Below are positions 1-8,578 of a DNA stretch of 64,000 nt, piece by piece. This DNA is from an uncultured Flavobacteriales bacterium (GTDB lineage: Bacteria; Bacteroidota; Bacteroidia; Flavobacteriales_G; Salibacteraceae): the NCBI GenBank assembly GCA_937899835.1, contig CALCCE010000095.1:49932-113931 (forward strand). Direction: 5' to 3'. The notes under the pieces are model-generated. The model saw nothing but the letters and a program-made list of their open reading frames with translations. It did not search any database and had not been told where the DNA came from. The position numbers and the translations under genes were made by a program. Numbering within the stretch: the stretch's first letter is position 1; every line of letters begins with the position of its first letter.

Positions 1-804
1 ATCCGTAATGTGTTCCATCGCCAGGAGCGTACAATCCATCACATCTTCGATGTGTACAAAATCACGTCCCTGCTTGCCACTGCCCCATACTTCAAACGGG
101 TTTTCTTTGCCCGCAGCGCGAGCAGCAATTGCCGGAATAGGATAGGTAAGATCTTGATCTTCCCCATAGCCAGAGAAAGGCCGAATACAAGTAACCGAAA
201 CACCGTAGTATTTGGCGGCAATAAAAGCCAGGTATTCGCCAGTGAGCTTGGTCCAACCATAAGTCATGTCGGGTTGGCCCATCTTCTTAAAGTCAATATC
301 CGTTTCGCTCAAGGCAATCGCATTGGTATCGGTTTGCAGATCTACCGGATAAGCAGCACTTGAAGAAGGGTAAAGTACCCTTGCTGGCTTGTGTTTGGTC
401 ACCCAATAGAAAAACTCCGCATCGATAGAGAGGTCAAGAGCCACCATCATAGGGTCACCATCAATTTTGGCACGGCCACCAACAATGGCAGCAAAGTGAA
501 ACACGTCCGAAAATTTGGTGAAATCAAATCCGTATTTGGTCTTTAGAAATTGATCGTCGGCGATCAACTCCCGAACCACATCTCTAAAGTCTCCTTTAAG
601 GAAAACCATCCGTTCATCTTCGCCGAAAATTTCCAGGTTGTCCAGTTTCCGCACCGGAGTACCTTCCGGAAGCCAAGTCGAAGGGTGGGTACCCACCGAT
701 AAATCATCTACAAAAAAGATGGTGTCTTGGGTAGTGCGGTGCATACGCTTTACAAAGTTGCGTCCTACAAAGCCGCATCCTCCGGTAATCAGGTGATAGT
801 TCAT
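1..804 (-). CDS. NAD-dependent epimerase/dehydratase, 3' end cut by window edge
   Basis: The reading frame starts at the ATG at 804 and runs off the left edge without a stop, giving 268 residues. It is an extended short-chain dehydrogenase of the sugar-nucleotide epimerase type. The N-terminus holds the Rossmann motif GGCGFVG (residues 8-14), followed by an acidic VDD that would sit at the NAD ribose. A PSSSAAYP segment (about 145-152) supplies the catalytic Ser, and YGWTK gives the Tyr182/Lys186 pair. RPFSGYGEDQD and GRDFVHIEDV are typical substrate-side motifs. The family converts nucleotide sugars (GDP-fucose synthase, UDP-glucose epimerase and relatives) for surface polysaccharide. The exact substrate cannot be told, and the neighbours on the left are not visible. 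Confidence 0.9.
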   Translation of the reverse strand, partial: MNYHLITGGCGFVGRNFVKRMHRTTQDTIFFVDDLSVGTHPSTWLPEGTPVRKLDNLEIFGEDERMVFLKGDFRDVVRELIADDQFLKTKYGFDFTKFSDVFHFAAIVGGRAKIDGDPMMVALDLSIDAEFFYWVTKHKPARVLYPSSSAAYPVDLQTDTNAIALSETDIDFKKMGQPDMTYGWTKLTGEYLAFIAAKYYGVSVTCIRPFSGYGEDQDLTYPIPAIAARAAGKENPFEVWGSGKQGRDFVHIEDVMDCTLLAMEHITD

Positions 805-1054
805 GGTTGGTTTGAGTTAGAAAAATACGGGGGCATCCCTCTCGTAATCAGGCTGCAAAGGTGTGAAAAATAATACAGAATTATGGGAGAAGACGGATTT
901 TTTGAAGGCCAGGTTGGCCCTTTACTCCACATACCATTTTTGGCTTCTTAGACGTTATGGTAGCAATTCTATCCAGCCGATGCGAGCACATAACCTACTG
1001 GCTTGCAGTCTTCGGTCCGTCTTTCGTCACCCCGATCAATCGGCTTTTCTTTCC

Positions 1055-1062
1055 TATTTTTG
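1055..1062 (+). promoter_or_regulatory. Bacteroidetes -7 box TATTTTTG before the YwqK-like/mnmA operon
   Basis: TATTTTTG matches the Bacteroidetes -7 consensus TAnnTTTG and ends 11 bases before the ATG at 1074. No clear TTG was seen at the -33 distance. The box lies inside a longer open frame that begins at 957, which argues for 1074 as the true start. Confidence 0.45.
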
Positions 1063-1073
1063 CACCAATAACT

Positions 1074-1796
1074 ATGAGCGTTTTTCGACCTTTTCTGTTT
1101 TTATTGATTTCTCTATGGTTTTCGCTGCCATCATTGGCGCAGGAACCAATGAATCAAACTGATGATAAAGGCCGTAAACAAGGCATTTGGATCAAGAAAC
1201 ACAGCAACGGTAATGTGCGCTACAAAGGCCGCTTCGAAAATGATCGCCCGGTGGGCGAATTTCAGTATTACTATGATACTGGTACAAGAAGCGGTAAATT
1301 GGTGTATCACGGTACTACCGACACCGCTGATGCTGAGTTTTACCACAAAAACTCCCGGTTAATGGCCAAGGGACTTTATGTGAAGGAGAAAAAGGAAGGC
1401 CTTTGGAAGTTTTACGATGACCGGGAAATTCTGGCCAGTGAAGAAATGTTTGTAGGTGGCGAACGACACGGAAAGGTGAGAACCTTTTTTCTGGACGGGA
1501 GTGTCGCCAGTATTGTCAATTATAGCAAAGGTCTAAAAAGTGGACCCTTTAAAGAGTTGTTTCCCGATGGAAAAACCCGAAGTGAAGGCATCTACCTCGA
1601 TGGCAATTACGATGGAGAAATTAAATGGTACTTTGCCAACGGTAAAATCAAAACCAAGGGAAAATACCGAGATGCAGTAAAAGATGGCCTGTGGGTCTAT
1701 TATAGTTCAGACGGTCGTACGGTTGCCCAGGAATTGTTTGAGTTGGGCCAATTGAGAAAGAAACGCATCGAAGGAGAGCAAGAAGGAAAACCTTGA
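1074..1796 (+). CDS. Exported MORN-variant repeat protein (YwqK family)
   Basis: 240 residues. The ATG at 1074 gives a clean signal peptide (hydrophobic FLFLLISLWFSL, cleavage after SLAQ), whereas an in-frame extension to 957 would bury it and overlap the promoter box. The mature part is a chain of about six short beta repeats of the form G-x-W-x-x-Y/F-x-x-x-G-x-x-x-x-x-x-x-Y, as in MORN_2/YwqK proteins. Such proteins are labelled antitoxins in databases, but no toxin is next to it and no function can be inferred. It is the first gene of an operon with mnmA, which begins 3 bases downstream. Confidence 0.8.
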   Translation: MSVFRPFLFLLISLWFSLPSLAQEPMNQTDDKGRKQGIWIKKHSNGNVRYKGRFENDRPVGEFQYYYDTGTRSGKLVYHGTTDTADAEFYHKNSRLMAKGLYVKEKKEGLWKFYDDREILASEEMFVGGERHGKVRTFFLDGSVASIVNYSKGLKSGPFKELFPDGKTRSEGIYLDGNYDGEIKWYFANGKIKTKGKYRDAVKDGLWVYYSSDGRTVAQELFELGQLRKKRIEGEQEGKP

Positions 1797-1799
1797 GTC

Positions 1800-2945
1800 A
1801 TGAGTAAGCATGGACGTATATTAGTGGCAATGAGTGGTGGTATCGACAGTTCGGTAGCCGCCATGATGTTGCACGATCAAGGATATGAAGTGGTGGGCAT
1901 CACCATGAAAACCTGGGATTATGCCAGTTCTGGTGGCAGTAAAAAAGAAACGGGCTGTTGCAGCCTGGACTCGATCAACGATGCACGTAACCTGGCGGTC
2001 AATCGTGGTTTTCACCACATGATCCTCGACATTCGAAACGAATTTGGCGACCACATCATCGACAACTTTGTGGATGAATACCTGGCGGGACGCACCCCTA
2101 ACCCCTGCGTGCTTTGCAATACCCACATCAAATGGGAAGCCCTACTGAAGCGGGCCGACATGTTGAATTGTGAGTTCATCGCCACCGGCCATTATGCACA
2201 GGTGCGGGAAGAAAATGGGCGTTATCTGGTCTCTAAGGGGTTGGACGAAAACAAAGACCAAAGCTATGTGCTATGGGGCCTTAGTCAGGAAAGCCTGCAA
2301 CGCAGCCGCTTTCCACTTGGAGGATACCATAAATCCGAAATTCGGCAAATGGCCCACGACCATGGTTTTCACGAACTGGCCAACAAACCTGAGAGTTACG
2401 AGATTTGTTTCATACCCGACAACGACTACCGGGGGTTCCTCGATCGTAGGGTAGATGGATTAGCCGAAAAAGTAGAAAAAGGTCTTTATAAAGACGTTGA
2501 GGGTAATGTATTGGGGCAGCACCGTGGCTATCCCTATTATACCGTTGGTCAGCGCAAAGGGTTGGGCATGGCGTTTGGCGATCCGATGTACGTCTTAGAA
2601 ATTCGCCCGGAAACCAATGAGGTAGTGCTGGGCCACAAAGATCAACTCCAAAAAACCATCATGCACGTACGAAACCCCAACCTGATCAAGTTGGACAGCA
2701 TTGAAGGAGAGTTGGAGGCCATTACAAAAATCCGTTATAAAGACCGAGGTACCCACAGTGCTATCTCCAAAGAAACCGACGGCCGATTAAAAGTGGAGTT
2801 TTACAAACCAGTTTTGGCCATTGCTCCCGGACAGTCTGCCGTTTTCTACGATGGCAATGATGTGATCGGCGGTGGTTTCATTGCGCGCAAAGAGGAACCC
2901 AACGAATTGAAACGATTTACCGATGCACGTCCCGTTCGCCTATGA
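1800..2945 (+). CDS. mnmA: tRNA-specific 2-thiouridylase MnmA
   Basis: 381 residues, full length for the family. MnmA uses ATP to activate U34 of tRNA Lys, Glu and Gln and replaces O2 with sulfur passed on by a persulfide relay. Residues 12-18 are the PP-loop SGGIDSS. Cys103 (NPCVLCN) and Cys203 (YEICFIPDNDYRGFLD) are the two catalytic cysteines. The GQRKGLG motif and the C-terminal beta-barrel follow. It is translated in one unit with the YwqK-like gene before it and overlaps the lipoprotein gene after it by 4 bases (ATGA), a sign of translational coupling. Confidence 0.97.
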   Translation: MSKHGRILVAMSGGIDSSVAAMMLHDQGYEVVGITMKTWDYASSGGSKKETGCCSLDSINDARNLAVNRGFHHMILDIRNEFGDHIIDNFVDEYLAGRTPNPCVLCNTHIKWEALLKRADMLNCEFIATGHYAQVREENGRYLVSKGLDENKDQSYVLWGLSQESLQRSRFPLGGYHKSEIRQMAHDHGFHELANKPESYEICFIPDNDYRGFLDRRVDGLAEKVEKGLYKDVEGNVLGQHRGYPYYTVGQRKGLGMAFGDPMYVLEIRPETNEVVLGHKDQLQKTIMHVRNPNLIKLDSIEGELEAITKIRYKDRGTHSAISKETDGRLKVEFYKPVLAIAPGQSAVFYDGNDVIGGGFIARKEEPNELKRFTDARPVRL

Positions 2946-3598
2946 GCCAATGGTGGTGCATAGGGGCCTTACTGGTTTTTGGGGCAATTGCCTGTAAAGA
3001 CAAATCAGGCGAACCCGAAGACCTGGGCTACGACTACTTTCCGGTGGAAACCGGACATTGGGTAGAGTACAAAGTTGACTCCATAGTTTACGACCCCTTC
3101 AACCAAAGCATCGATACTTTTCAGTTTTTTCTTCGCGAAGAAATTGCCGGTGAGTTTCAAGATCTGGAAGGCAGGTCCACTTTGCGTATCGAGCGGTTCA
3201 AGCGAGAGAATGATACCCTTGCCTGGCGGTTGATTGACGTATGGACAGCCAACCGCACCTCCACCACCGCCGAAAGGGTGGAAGAAAACGAACGCATCGT
3301 GAAGCTGAGCTTTCCGGTGCGACTGAACCAACAGTGGAACGGCAATGCCTTCAACTTGCGCCCGGAAGAAGACTTTGAATACACTCAGGTGGATGCCAGT
3401 GCCACCGTAAATGGAAATACCTTTGCCCAAACGCTAACTGTATTGCAATTCGACAATTCTAACCTGATTGAACGGGAATATAGCTTAGAACGCTACTCTC
3501 GTGAGGTCGGTCTCATCTACAAAGAACTTACTTTACTGGACCTGCAACGTGATTCAGGTCTTGACCTGCGGATGGAATACCGCGCATACGGAAATTGA
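2942..3598 (+). CDS. Lipoprotein of unknown function
   Basis: 218 residues. The start overlaps the mnmA stop (ATGA). A short hydrophobic leader ends in the lipobox GAIAC with Cys18 as the likely lipidated residue, followed by Lys-Asp-Lys. The mature part is predicted mostly beta, with aromatic and acidic residues and no motif I recognise. In the same operon the next gene is a T9SS-exported subtilase, so the product probably sits in the envelope. It might be an outer-membrane-anchored beta-sandwich, but no function is claimed. Confidence 0.8.
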   Translation: MSQWWCIGALLVFGAIACKDKSGEPEDLGYDYFPVETGHWVEYKVDSIVYDPFNQSIDTFQFFLREEIAGEFQDLEGRSTLRIERFKRENDTLAWRLIDVWTANRTSTTAERVEENERIVKLSFPVRLNQQWNGNAFNLRPEEDFEYTQVDASATVNGNTFAQTLTVLQFDNSNLIEREYSLERYSREVGLIYKELTLLDLQRDSGLDLRMEYRAYGN

Positions 3599-3600
3599 AG

Positions 3601-5250
3601 ATGATCAAAATACTACTGATGGTGATGGGTTTGCTGGGAGCGCTACTTTCTGCAACGTGTCAAATAACCGCACCCAGTAAGTATTGGATTCAGTTTACCG
3701 ATAAAAACGGCTCTCCTTATTCGATTGGCCAACCCAGCGAATTTTTGTCTCAGCGGGCCATTGATCGCCGGCAGCGTTTTGGCATCCCGATCCAAACGGC
3801 CGACCTTCCGGTCAATCCACATTACATCGATCAGGTGCTGTCTACCGGCACGGTGGTTTTGATACACCGTTCTCGCTGGTTCAACGGCATCACTATTCAT
3901 ACCGAAGACTCCCTGGCCCTGGATTCGTTAAACCACTTGCCTTGCGTGAAAACCGTAGAACCGGTGAAGCGATTGTACGCGGCCGCCGAAAGGAGCGAAC
4001 GGAAAGAACGCATTCAAACCCAGCAGGGAACTGCTACCGGAGATGCCTACGGCCAGGCCAAAGGACAGGTCTTGCAGATGCAGTTGGATTTTCTCCACAA
4101 TGCCGGATTTAAAGGCAGTGGCTTGCACATTGCCGTAATTGATGCCGGATTTCGGGGTGTAGATACCCTGGAAGCATTTCAAAGTCTGATGACCAGTGGA
4201 AGAATGTTGGGCACGCATGATTTTGTAGACGGTGATCAAGCCGTGTTTGCCCATTCTACCCATGGCACCATGGTGCTTTCTACCATGGCTGCTAACTGGC
4301 CCGATAAGATGATCGGAACCGCTCCTGAAGCCAGCTATTGGCTGCTGCGCAGTGAAGAAGACCGCTTTGAAACTTTATTAGAGGAAGACAATTGGATTGC
4401 GGCTGCCGAATTTGCCGACAGTGCCGGGGTAGACATCATCAACACCTCTTTGGGCTACAATACTTTTGACGACCCCAGCCAAGACCATAGCTATGAGCAG
4501 CTGGATGGGAAAACCCTCCGCATGTCTATTGCTCAAAATTTGGCTGCCTTTCGTGGTATTTTAATGGTGACCAGCCTGGGAAATGAAGGCACCTCCCGGT
4601 GGAAAAAATTAACCGTGCCTGCCGATGCCGATAGCGTGTTGGCAGTGGGTGGGGTAACTCCCAATGGCAGTTTCTCGCGCCTCGCTTCAATCGGACCCAC
4701 CTATGATGAGCGCATTAAACCCAACGTGGCGGCTCAAAGCGAATTGGTGGCGGTAGCCAGCACCGGCAATGTTTTGCTTACGGCAGCGGGAACTTCCTTT
4801 GCCTCTGGTTTAGTAGCCGGTGGGGCAGCTTGTCTGTGGCAGGCCTTTCCGCAGTACCGCAACATGGATGTATTTGATGCCATCGAACAAAGCGGGCACC
4901 GCGCCTCGCGGCCCGACAATGAAGTAGGCCACGGCATCCCCAATTTCTTCAGGGCCTACGACGACCTTTCTAACCGGAATTTGGTCGTGGTAGAAGATTT
5001 CATCCGGGTATACCCGAACCCCGCTACCGAACAAGTCACCATCGCTTTCTTCTCGGTTTCGGAACAAAGGGTAGAGGTGCAGGTCAATGACTTAACGGGC
5101 AGGACCGTATACTTCGACCAATTTGCTGCCTTGGAGGGCAGAAATCTTTTTGATTTGGAATGGGAAGGGTTGGCCCCGGGAATTTATACCGTAGTCTTAA
5201 TTACCAATGATGGAATCTTGGAAGAAACGGTTATCCGACAAACTCCCTAA
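3601..5250 (+). CDS. S8 subtilisin-like serine protease with T9SS sorting domain
   Basis: About 549 residues from the ATG at 3601. A TTG at 3595 overlaps the previous stop and is an alternative start. A signal peptide is followed by a propeptide-like stretch and then the peptidase S8 fold: catalytic Asp in AVIDAGF (about residue 181), His in THGTMV (about 221), oxyanion Asn in TSLGNEG (about 328) and Ser in GTSFASG (about 399). The last 75 residues begin VYPNPATEQV and end in a GLAPGIYTV beta sandwich, the type A sorting domain that sends proteins through the type IX secretion system. The product should be a secreted or surface-attached endopeptidase. The stop codon overlaps that of the convergent gene by 4 bases. 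Confidence 0.95.
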   Translation: MIKILLMVMGLLGALLSATCQITAPSKYWIQFTDKNGSPYSIGQPSEFLSQRAIDRRQRFGIPIQTADLPVNPHYIDQVLSTGTVVLIHRSRWFNGITIHTEDSLALDSLNHLPCVKTVEPVKRLYAAAERSERKERIQTQQGTATGDAYGQAKGQVLQMQLDFLHNAGFKGSGLHIAVIDAGFRGVDTLEAFQSLMTSGRMLGTHDFVDGDQAVFAHSTHGTMVLSTMAANWPDKMIGTAPEASYWLLRSEEDRFETLLEEDNWIAAAEFADSAGVDIINTSLGYNTFDDPSQDHSYEQLDGKTLRMSIAQNLAAFRGILMVTSLGNEGTSRWKKLTVPADADSVLAVGGVTPNGSFSRLASIGPTYDERIKPNVAAQSELVAVASTGNVLLTAAGTSFASGLVAGGAACLWQAFPQYRNMDVFDAIEQSGHRASRPDNEVGHGIPNFFRAYDDLSNRNLVVVEDFIRVYPNPATEQVTIAFFSVSEQRVEVQVNDLTGRTVYFDQFAALEGRNLFDLEWEGLAPGIYTVVLITNDGILEETVIRQTP

Positions 5251-5996
5251 TTCAGGTTCAAGAATAGAGATAGGTTCACGTAAAACCTGTTGACAGTCAC
5301 CTTTTCCTGCCGGTTGTGTCCATCGTAAATCAAGCGTTCCGGGTTTAGGTTGAAGAGCAATTGGGTGGATAAATCATGTCCAAAGGTGAAGCCAAGCCGT
5401 CCAACGGGCATCACCCAGTCCGGATTCCAATTTTCAATCAAGTTATCGTTGGCATCAGGGGTTCCCAGTAGTCCCACCCGAAGGTATTGTACACCAAGAC
5501 CTACGCTGAAGCCAAAGTCGTCCAGCTCTACTTTGGTAGCATCACGAAAAAAGTTGGCTTGCACCAACAGTGGAATACTCACCGTGCCAACCACGGTAGA
5601 GGCTACAATGTCAGGGTTGTTTGTGGTAATCACAGAAAAACTACCGGTAAGGGGTACATTGAGGGAAACACCGAGCAATTCATTATACTCAAAGATATTG
5701 GCACGTCCTTCGGTGGTTACGGTGAGCAAGCTCAAGTTGTACATTTTGATGGGTTCGAAGTAGATCAAGCCATCGATTTCCTGTGGTTCGTAATAAATCA
5801 CCCCAGTGTTGAAGTGTTCGGTGAGAATAGTACCTCCCACATACCCGGTGAGAAAGTGGTTCATCTTGTAAAAAGATATCCACCGCTTTTTCATGAGGTA
5901 GAAAGGGTCCTCTAAATCCACTTCGGTTTTCTGTGCCCACCCTCCGAACGGAAGCAATGCGACCAGAATGAATAAAAGCCATTTTCTCTTGCTCAT
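5247..5996 (-). CDS. Outer-membrane beta-barrel-like protein
   Basis: 249 residues with a signal peptide (LFILVALLPFGGWAQ). The mature part alternates polar and hydrophobic residues in strands with turns rich in Asn, Gly and Asp, and ends in FYVNLSLFLNLN, the aromatic-ended strand expected for recognition by the BAM complex. No family is recognised. The start overlaps the stop of the upstream propeller lipoprotein (ATGA at 5993-5996), so the two are one operon and may act together. The 3' end shares 4 bases with the convergent subtilase gene. Confidence 0.7.
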   Translation of the reverse strand: MSKRKWLLFILVALLPFGGWAQKTEVDLEDPFYLMKKRWISFYKMNHFLTGYVGGTILTEHFNTGVIYYEPQEIDGLIYFEPIKMYNLSLLTVTTEGRANIFEYNELLGVSLNVPLTGSFSVITTNNPDIVASTVVGTVSIPLLVQANFFRDATKVELDDFGFSVGLGVQYLRVGLLGTPDANDNLIENWNPDWVMPVGRLGFTFGHDLSTQLLFNLNPERLIYDGHNRQEKVTVNRFYVNLSLFLNLN

Positions 5997-6988
5997 TGTG
6001 GACCTAAAAAGGGTAAGAATTGATTGGTGACCTCATTGAACCAGTAAACACCACCAGAGGTAGAAACGTGTGGTTGACCTTGTCGCAAGGCCAGGTCGGT
6101 GAAAGCTGCAAATCCGCTGAAAGAATAGCGGTTGCACTGTGTGCCATCAAACATTTGGAGCTCCCTTTGGTTGTTGTAGAACCACATCCGATCCTGATCA
6201 TCGGCATTGATGTTGGAAACGATGTTGCCCAGGCATTGATCCGACGGATAGGAGGTAACAGTGCCGTTAGCATAGCGATGCACCGCAATGGTATTGGCAC
6301 CCTCAGATATCCAAAGCACGCCATTGGGAGACCGGGTGATCTCCAACAGTTGTGTAAAGTTGGGATGGGAAATGCTCGTCCAGGTACCGTCTATAAAGTG
6401 GTACAAAAATTCATTTCCGGTGATCCAGAACCCACCATCGCCATCTTCTACAATATTGGTTATAGACGGGAGATCGGTGGTACCGGTAAACAGGTTGGGT
6501 GCTTGCTCGATGTTGAATTCTCCTCCTTGGTACCATCCGATTTCCAACCGTAGCGTGGCCGGAGTTAATCGATTCCAGTAGGAAAAATAAGGGTTGCCAG
6601 AATTATCAAAGGCGATGCTGCTGTAGCTTGCCTGGGCGTTGTCGGGAGGGGTAAACAGGTTGAGGTTACGGTCGGTCAACTGGAAAAGCAGTTGGTTGGC
6701 AAAAAACCAGGTATTGTTGGTACCCGCATCATTGATAGCGGTGAATTGGGCTTGCGGAGGAAGTCCATTAAAAAACTCCGAGAAAACCGACCACTGATCG
6801 TCGAGTCTGCGGTAGAACCTAAAATCGCTGGTCAGGTATACGTTTCCACTGGCATCGAAATGCAGATCATCGATGCGATTGGCCATGCTGGGTACCGCGA
6901 TTTCTGAACGCTTTTCTTTTCGGCAGCCAAAGGACAAACCAACAAGAAACGGAAGAACGATTGCGTAAAGAAAAACTCGAAAAAACAC
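5993..6988 (-). CDS. Lipoprotein with two-component-propeller-like beta repeats
   Basis: 331 residues from a GTG at 6988, the only start that keeps the whole leader. The lipobox is GLSFGC, with Cys22 followed by Arg-Lys-Glu-Lys. The rest is a series of about 40-residue blades with motifs such as FDASGNVYLTSD, FDNSGNPYFSYW, DGDGGFWITGN, SPNGVLWIS and DDQDRMWFYN, the pattern of ligand-binding propellers in Bacteroidetes sensors. No kinase or transmembrane domain follows, so it is a free propeller lipoprotein. It is coupled to the beta-barrel gene downstream. The ligand is unknown. Confidence 0.75.
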   Translation of the reverse strand: MFFRVFLYAIVLPFLVGLSFGCRKEKRSEIAVPSMANRIDDLHFDASGNVYLTSDFRFYRRLDDQWSVFSEFFNGLPPQAQFTAINDAGTNNTWFFANQLLFQLTDRNLNLFTPPDNAQASYSSIAFDNSGNPYFSYWNRLTPATLRLEIGWYQGGEFNIEQAPNLFTGTTDLPSITNIVEDGDGGFWITGNEFLYHFIDGTWTSISHPNFTQLLEITRSPNGVLWISEGANTIAVHRYANGTVTSYPSDQCLGNIVSNINADDQDRMWFYNNQRELQMFDGTQCNRYSFSGFAAFTDLALRQGQPHVSTSGGVYWFNEVTNQFLPFLGPQ

Positions 6989-7048
6989 GGTTCGAAAGGG
7001 TTAACGCTAGCAAGATAGCCAAAAAGCCGCACAGGTTGCAGTGTCCGA

Positions 7049-7660
7049 TTATTTTATCCGAAAGGCAAAGCGTTGTTCCCCTTCCAGATAACCCTCCAGG
7101 TAATCACCAATTTGTACCGGACCCACTCCTGCCGGAGTGCCCGTGTAAATAAGGTCGCCAGTGCGCAGGGTAAAAAACTGACTCAGGTAGGCAATCACCC
7201 GGTGAATGGAGAAAAGCATGTCGCGGGTGTTGCCGGTTTGTTTCCGCTCACCATTGATATCGAGGTGAAAATCCCAATGGCCGGAATCGGGAAGGCTTGA
7301 CAGGGGGACAAATTCGCTGATGGCGGCTGAATTATCGAAGGCTTTGGCTTTCTCCCAGGGTAGTCCCTTTTGCTTGCAGGTGCGTTGCAAATCCCGGGCA
7401 GTAAAGTCTATGCCCAATCCAACTTCATCGTAATACTTGTGCGCAAAGCGCTCTTCAATGTTTTTACCCAGGCGCTTGATTTTTACCACTACCTCGGTTT
7501 CAAAGTGGATTTCTTTGGAAAAATCGGGGTAGAAAAAAGGTTTGTTGCGGGTCAAAAGCGCAGTGTCTGGTTTTAGGAAAAACACCGGTTCGTTCGGAAT
7601 GGCATTGTTCAGCTCTTTGGCATGGTCCGCATAATTGCGGCCAATACACATGATTTTCAT
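7049..7660 (-). CDS. Fumarylacetoacetate hydrolase (FAH) family protein
   Basis: 203 residues, the size of the single-domain FAHD1/YcgM type. GRNYADHAKE at the N-terminus, the metal ligands Glu54 and Glu56 in HFETEVV, Asp85 in GLGIDFTARD, the segment GLPWEKAKAFD and the C-terminal GTPAGVGP are all family signatures. Members cleave C-C bonds in acylpyruvates or decarboxylate oxaloacetate using Mg or Mn; which applies here cannot be decided. It lies 5 bases downstream of the exonuclease gene and is surely co-transcribed with it. The function of the pairing is not obvious. Confidence 0.93.
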   Translation of the reverse strand: MKIMCIGRNYADHAKELNNAIPNEPVFFLKPDTALLTRNKPFFYPDFSKEIHFETEVVVKIKRLGKNIEERFAHKYYDEVGLGIDFTARDLQRTCKQKGLPWEKAKAFDNSAAISEFVPLSSLPDSGHWDFHLDINGERKQTGNTRDMLFSIHRVIAYLSQFFTLRTGDLIYTGTPAGVGPVQIGDYLEGYLEGEQRFAFRIK

Positions 7661-7665
7661 AAGAT

Positions 7666-8442
7666 TCAGAATCGATTTGAAGCGGCCATACTTTCTTTCA
7701 CCGCTTTCAATACCCGTTTGGTTTCTGATGGAAAGTCACCTTGCAGCATCCAGCCATAGTAGCCAGGCTCGTTGCGCAACACGTCGGTAACCAAACGCCC
7801 ACGGTGTTTGCCAAAGTTGAACAGCACCTCTTTCTTATCGTTGTATACAAACCTGCCCGCCAAATCTACATTGTTGTTTCGGCGGCTAAACTCATGGAGG
7901 AAATCCATGTCGTTTTCAAGGTTGTCGTAGCGTTCGATTTGTGCCCGCAGCACTTCGAAAGTAGCCCGAATATCCGCTTCAGCAGAGTGGGCATTTTCCA
8001 GATTTTCGCCACAGTAAAATTGAAAAGCCGCCGAAAGGGTGCGCTGTTCCATCTTGTGAAAGATGTTTTGTACGTCCACCAATTTGCGCCCCTCGACCTC
8101 AAAAGTGATGCCCGCTCTTTCAAATTCTTCTACCAGCAAGGGAATGTCGAATTTGTTGGAGTTGAACCCGGCGAGGTCGCATTCAAACAAAAATTTGAAC
8201 AAAGAACCGGCAACGTCTTTAAAAGTCGGTTCGTTGGCCACATCAGCATCTGAAATGCCGTGAATTGCCGACGACTCGGCCGGGATGGGCTGCTCAGGAT
8301 TAATGCGCAGCGTTTTCACTGTTTGGCTTCCGTCGGGCTGTACTTTCAGGATGGCAATTTCTACAATGCGGTCTTTGGCCACTTGGGTTCCGGTAGTTTC
8401 CAGATCGATAAAGGCCAGCGGCCGTTGAAGGTTCAATTTCAT
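7666..8442 (-). CDS. 3'-5' exonuclease, DEDDh family (DNA polymerase III epsilon-like)
   Basis: 258 residues. The DEDDh active site is complete: Asp13 and Glu15 (FIDLETTG), Asp99 (NSNKFDIPLL), His152 and Asp157 (HSAEADI). Beyond residue 205 there is a small extra domain with LFNFGKHRGR and GYYGWMLQGDFP, resembling the DUF3820-type domain often attached to exonucleases of this phylum. It is not the true epsilon subunit by context, and more likely a stand-alone proofreading or repair nuclease. First gene of a two-gene operon with the FAH-family gene. Confidence 0.92.
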   Translation of the reverse strand: MKLNLQRPLAFIDLETTGTQVAKDRIVEIAILKVQPDGSQTVKTLRINPEQPIPAESSAIHGISDADVANEPTFKDVAGSLFKFLFECDLAGFNSNKFDIPLLVEEFERAGITFEVEGRKLVDVQNIFHKMEQRTLSAAFQFYCGENLENAHSAEADIRATFEVLRAQIERYDNLENDMDFLHEFSRRNNNVDLAGRFVYNDKKEVLFNFGKHRGRLVTDVLRNEPGYYGWMLQGDFPSETKRVLKAVKESMAASNRF

Positions 8443-8464
8443 ACTTTGAGAAGTGTCAGTGGGG

Positions 8465-8472
8465 CAAATGTA
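8465..8472 (-). promoter_or_regulatory. -7 box TACATTTG before the exonuclease gene
   Basis: Read on the minus strand the sequence is TACATTTG, a match to TAnnTTTG, 22 bases before the ATG at 8442. No TTG lies at a good -33 distance. Confidence 0.4.
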
Positions 8473-8518
8473 ATTAAAGGCCGCTTATTTTAGCCCGGAA
8501 GCAAGGGGCCAAAAACCA

Positions 8519-8553
8519 AAGCTCCCCGCCTGCCGAGGCAGACAAGGGAGCTT
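8519..8553 (-). terminator. Probable terminator after the PorE-like gene
   Basis: An 8-bp inverted repeat AAGCTCCC/GGGAGCTT encloses a smaller nested repeat (CTGCC/GGCAG). On the minus strand it lies 25 bases after the stop at 8579 and is followed by TGGTTTTTGG. The T tract is short, so efficiency is uncertain. Confidence 0.5.
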
Positions 8554-8578
8554 CACACCACACGAAAATCTTCGGTTG

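Noticed and set aside
863..1073. Possible small gene or longer N-terminus before the YwqK-like protein
   Set aside because: The frame has no signal or motif and contains the -7 box; the signal peptide starts at 1074.
1074..1796. Toxin-antitoxin system based on the YwqK antitoxin label
   Set aside because: The protein is exported by a signal peptide and no toxin-like gene is adjacent; the label in databases is not supported by context.
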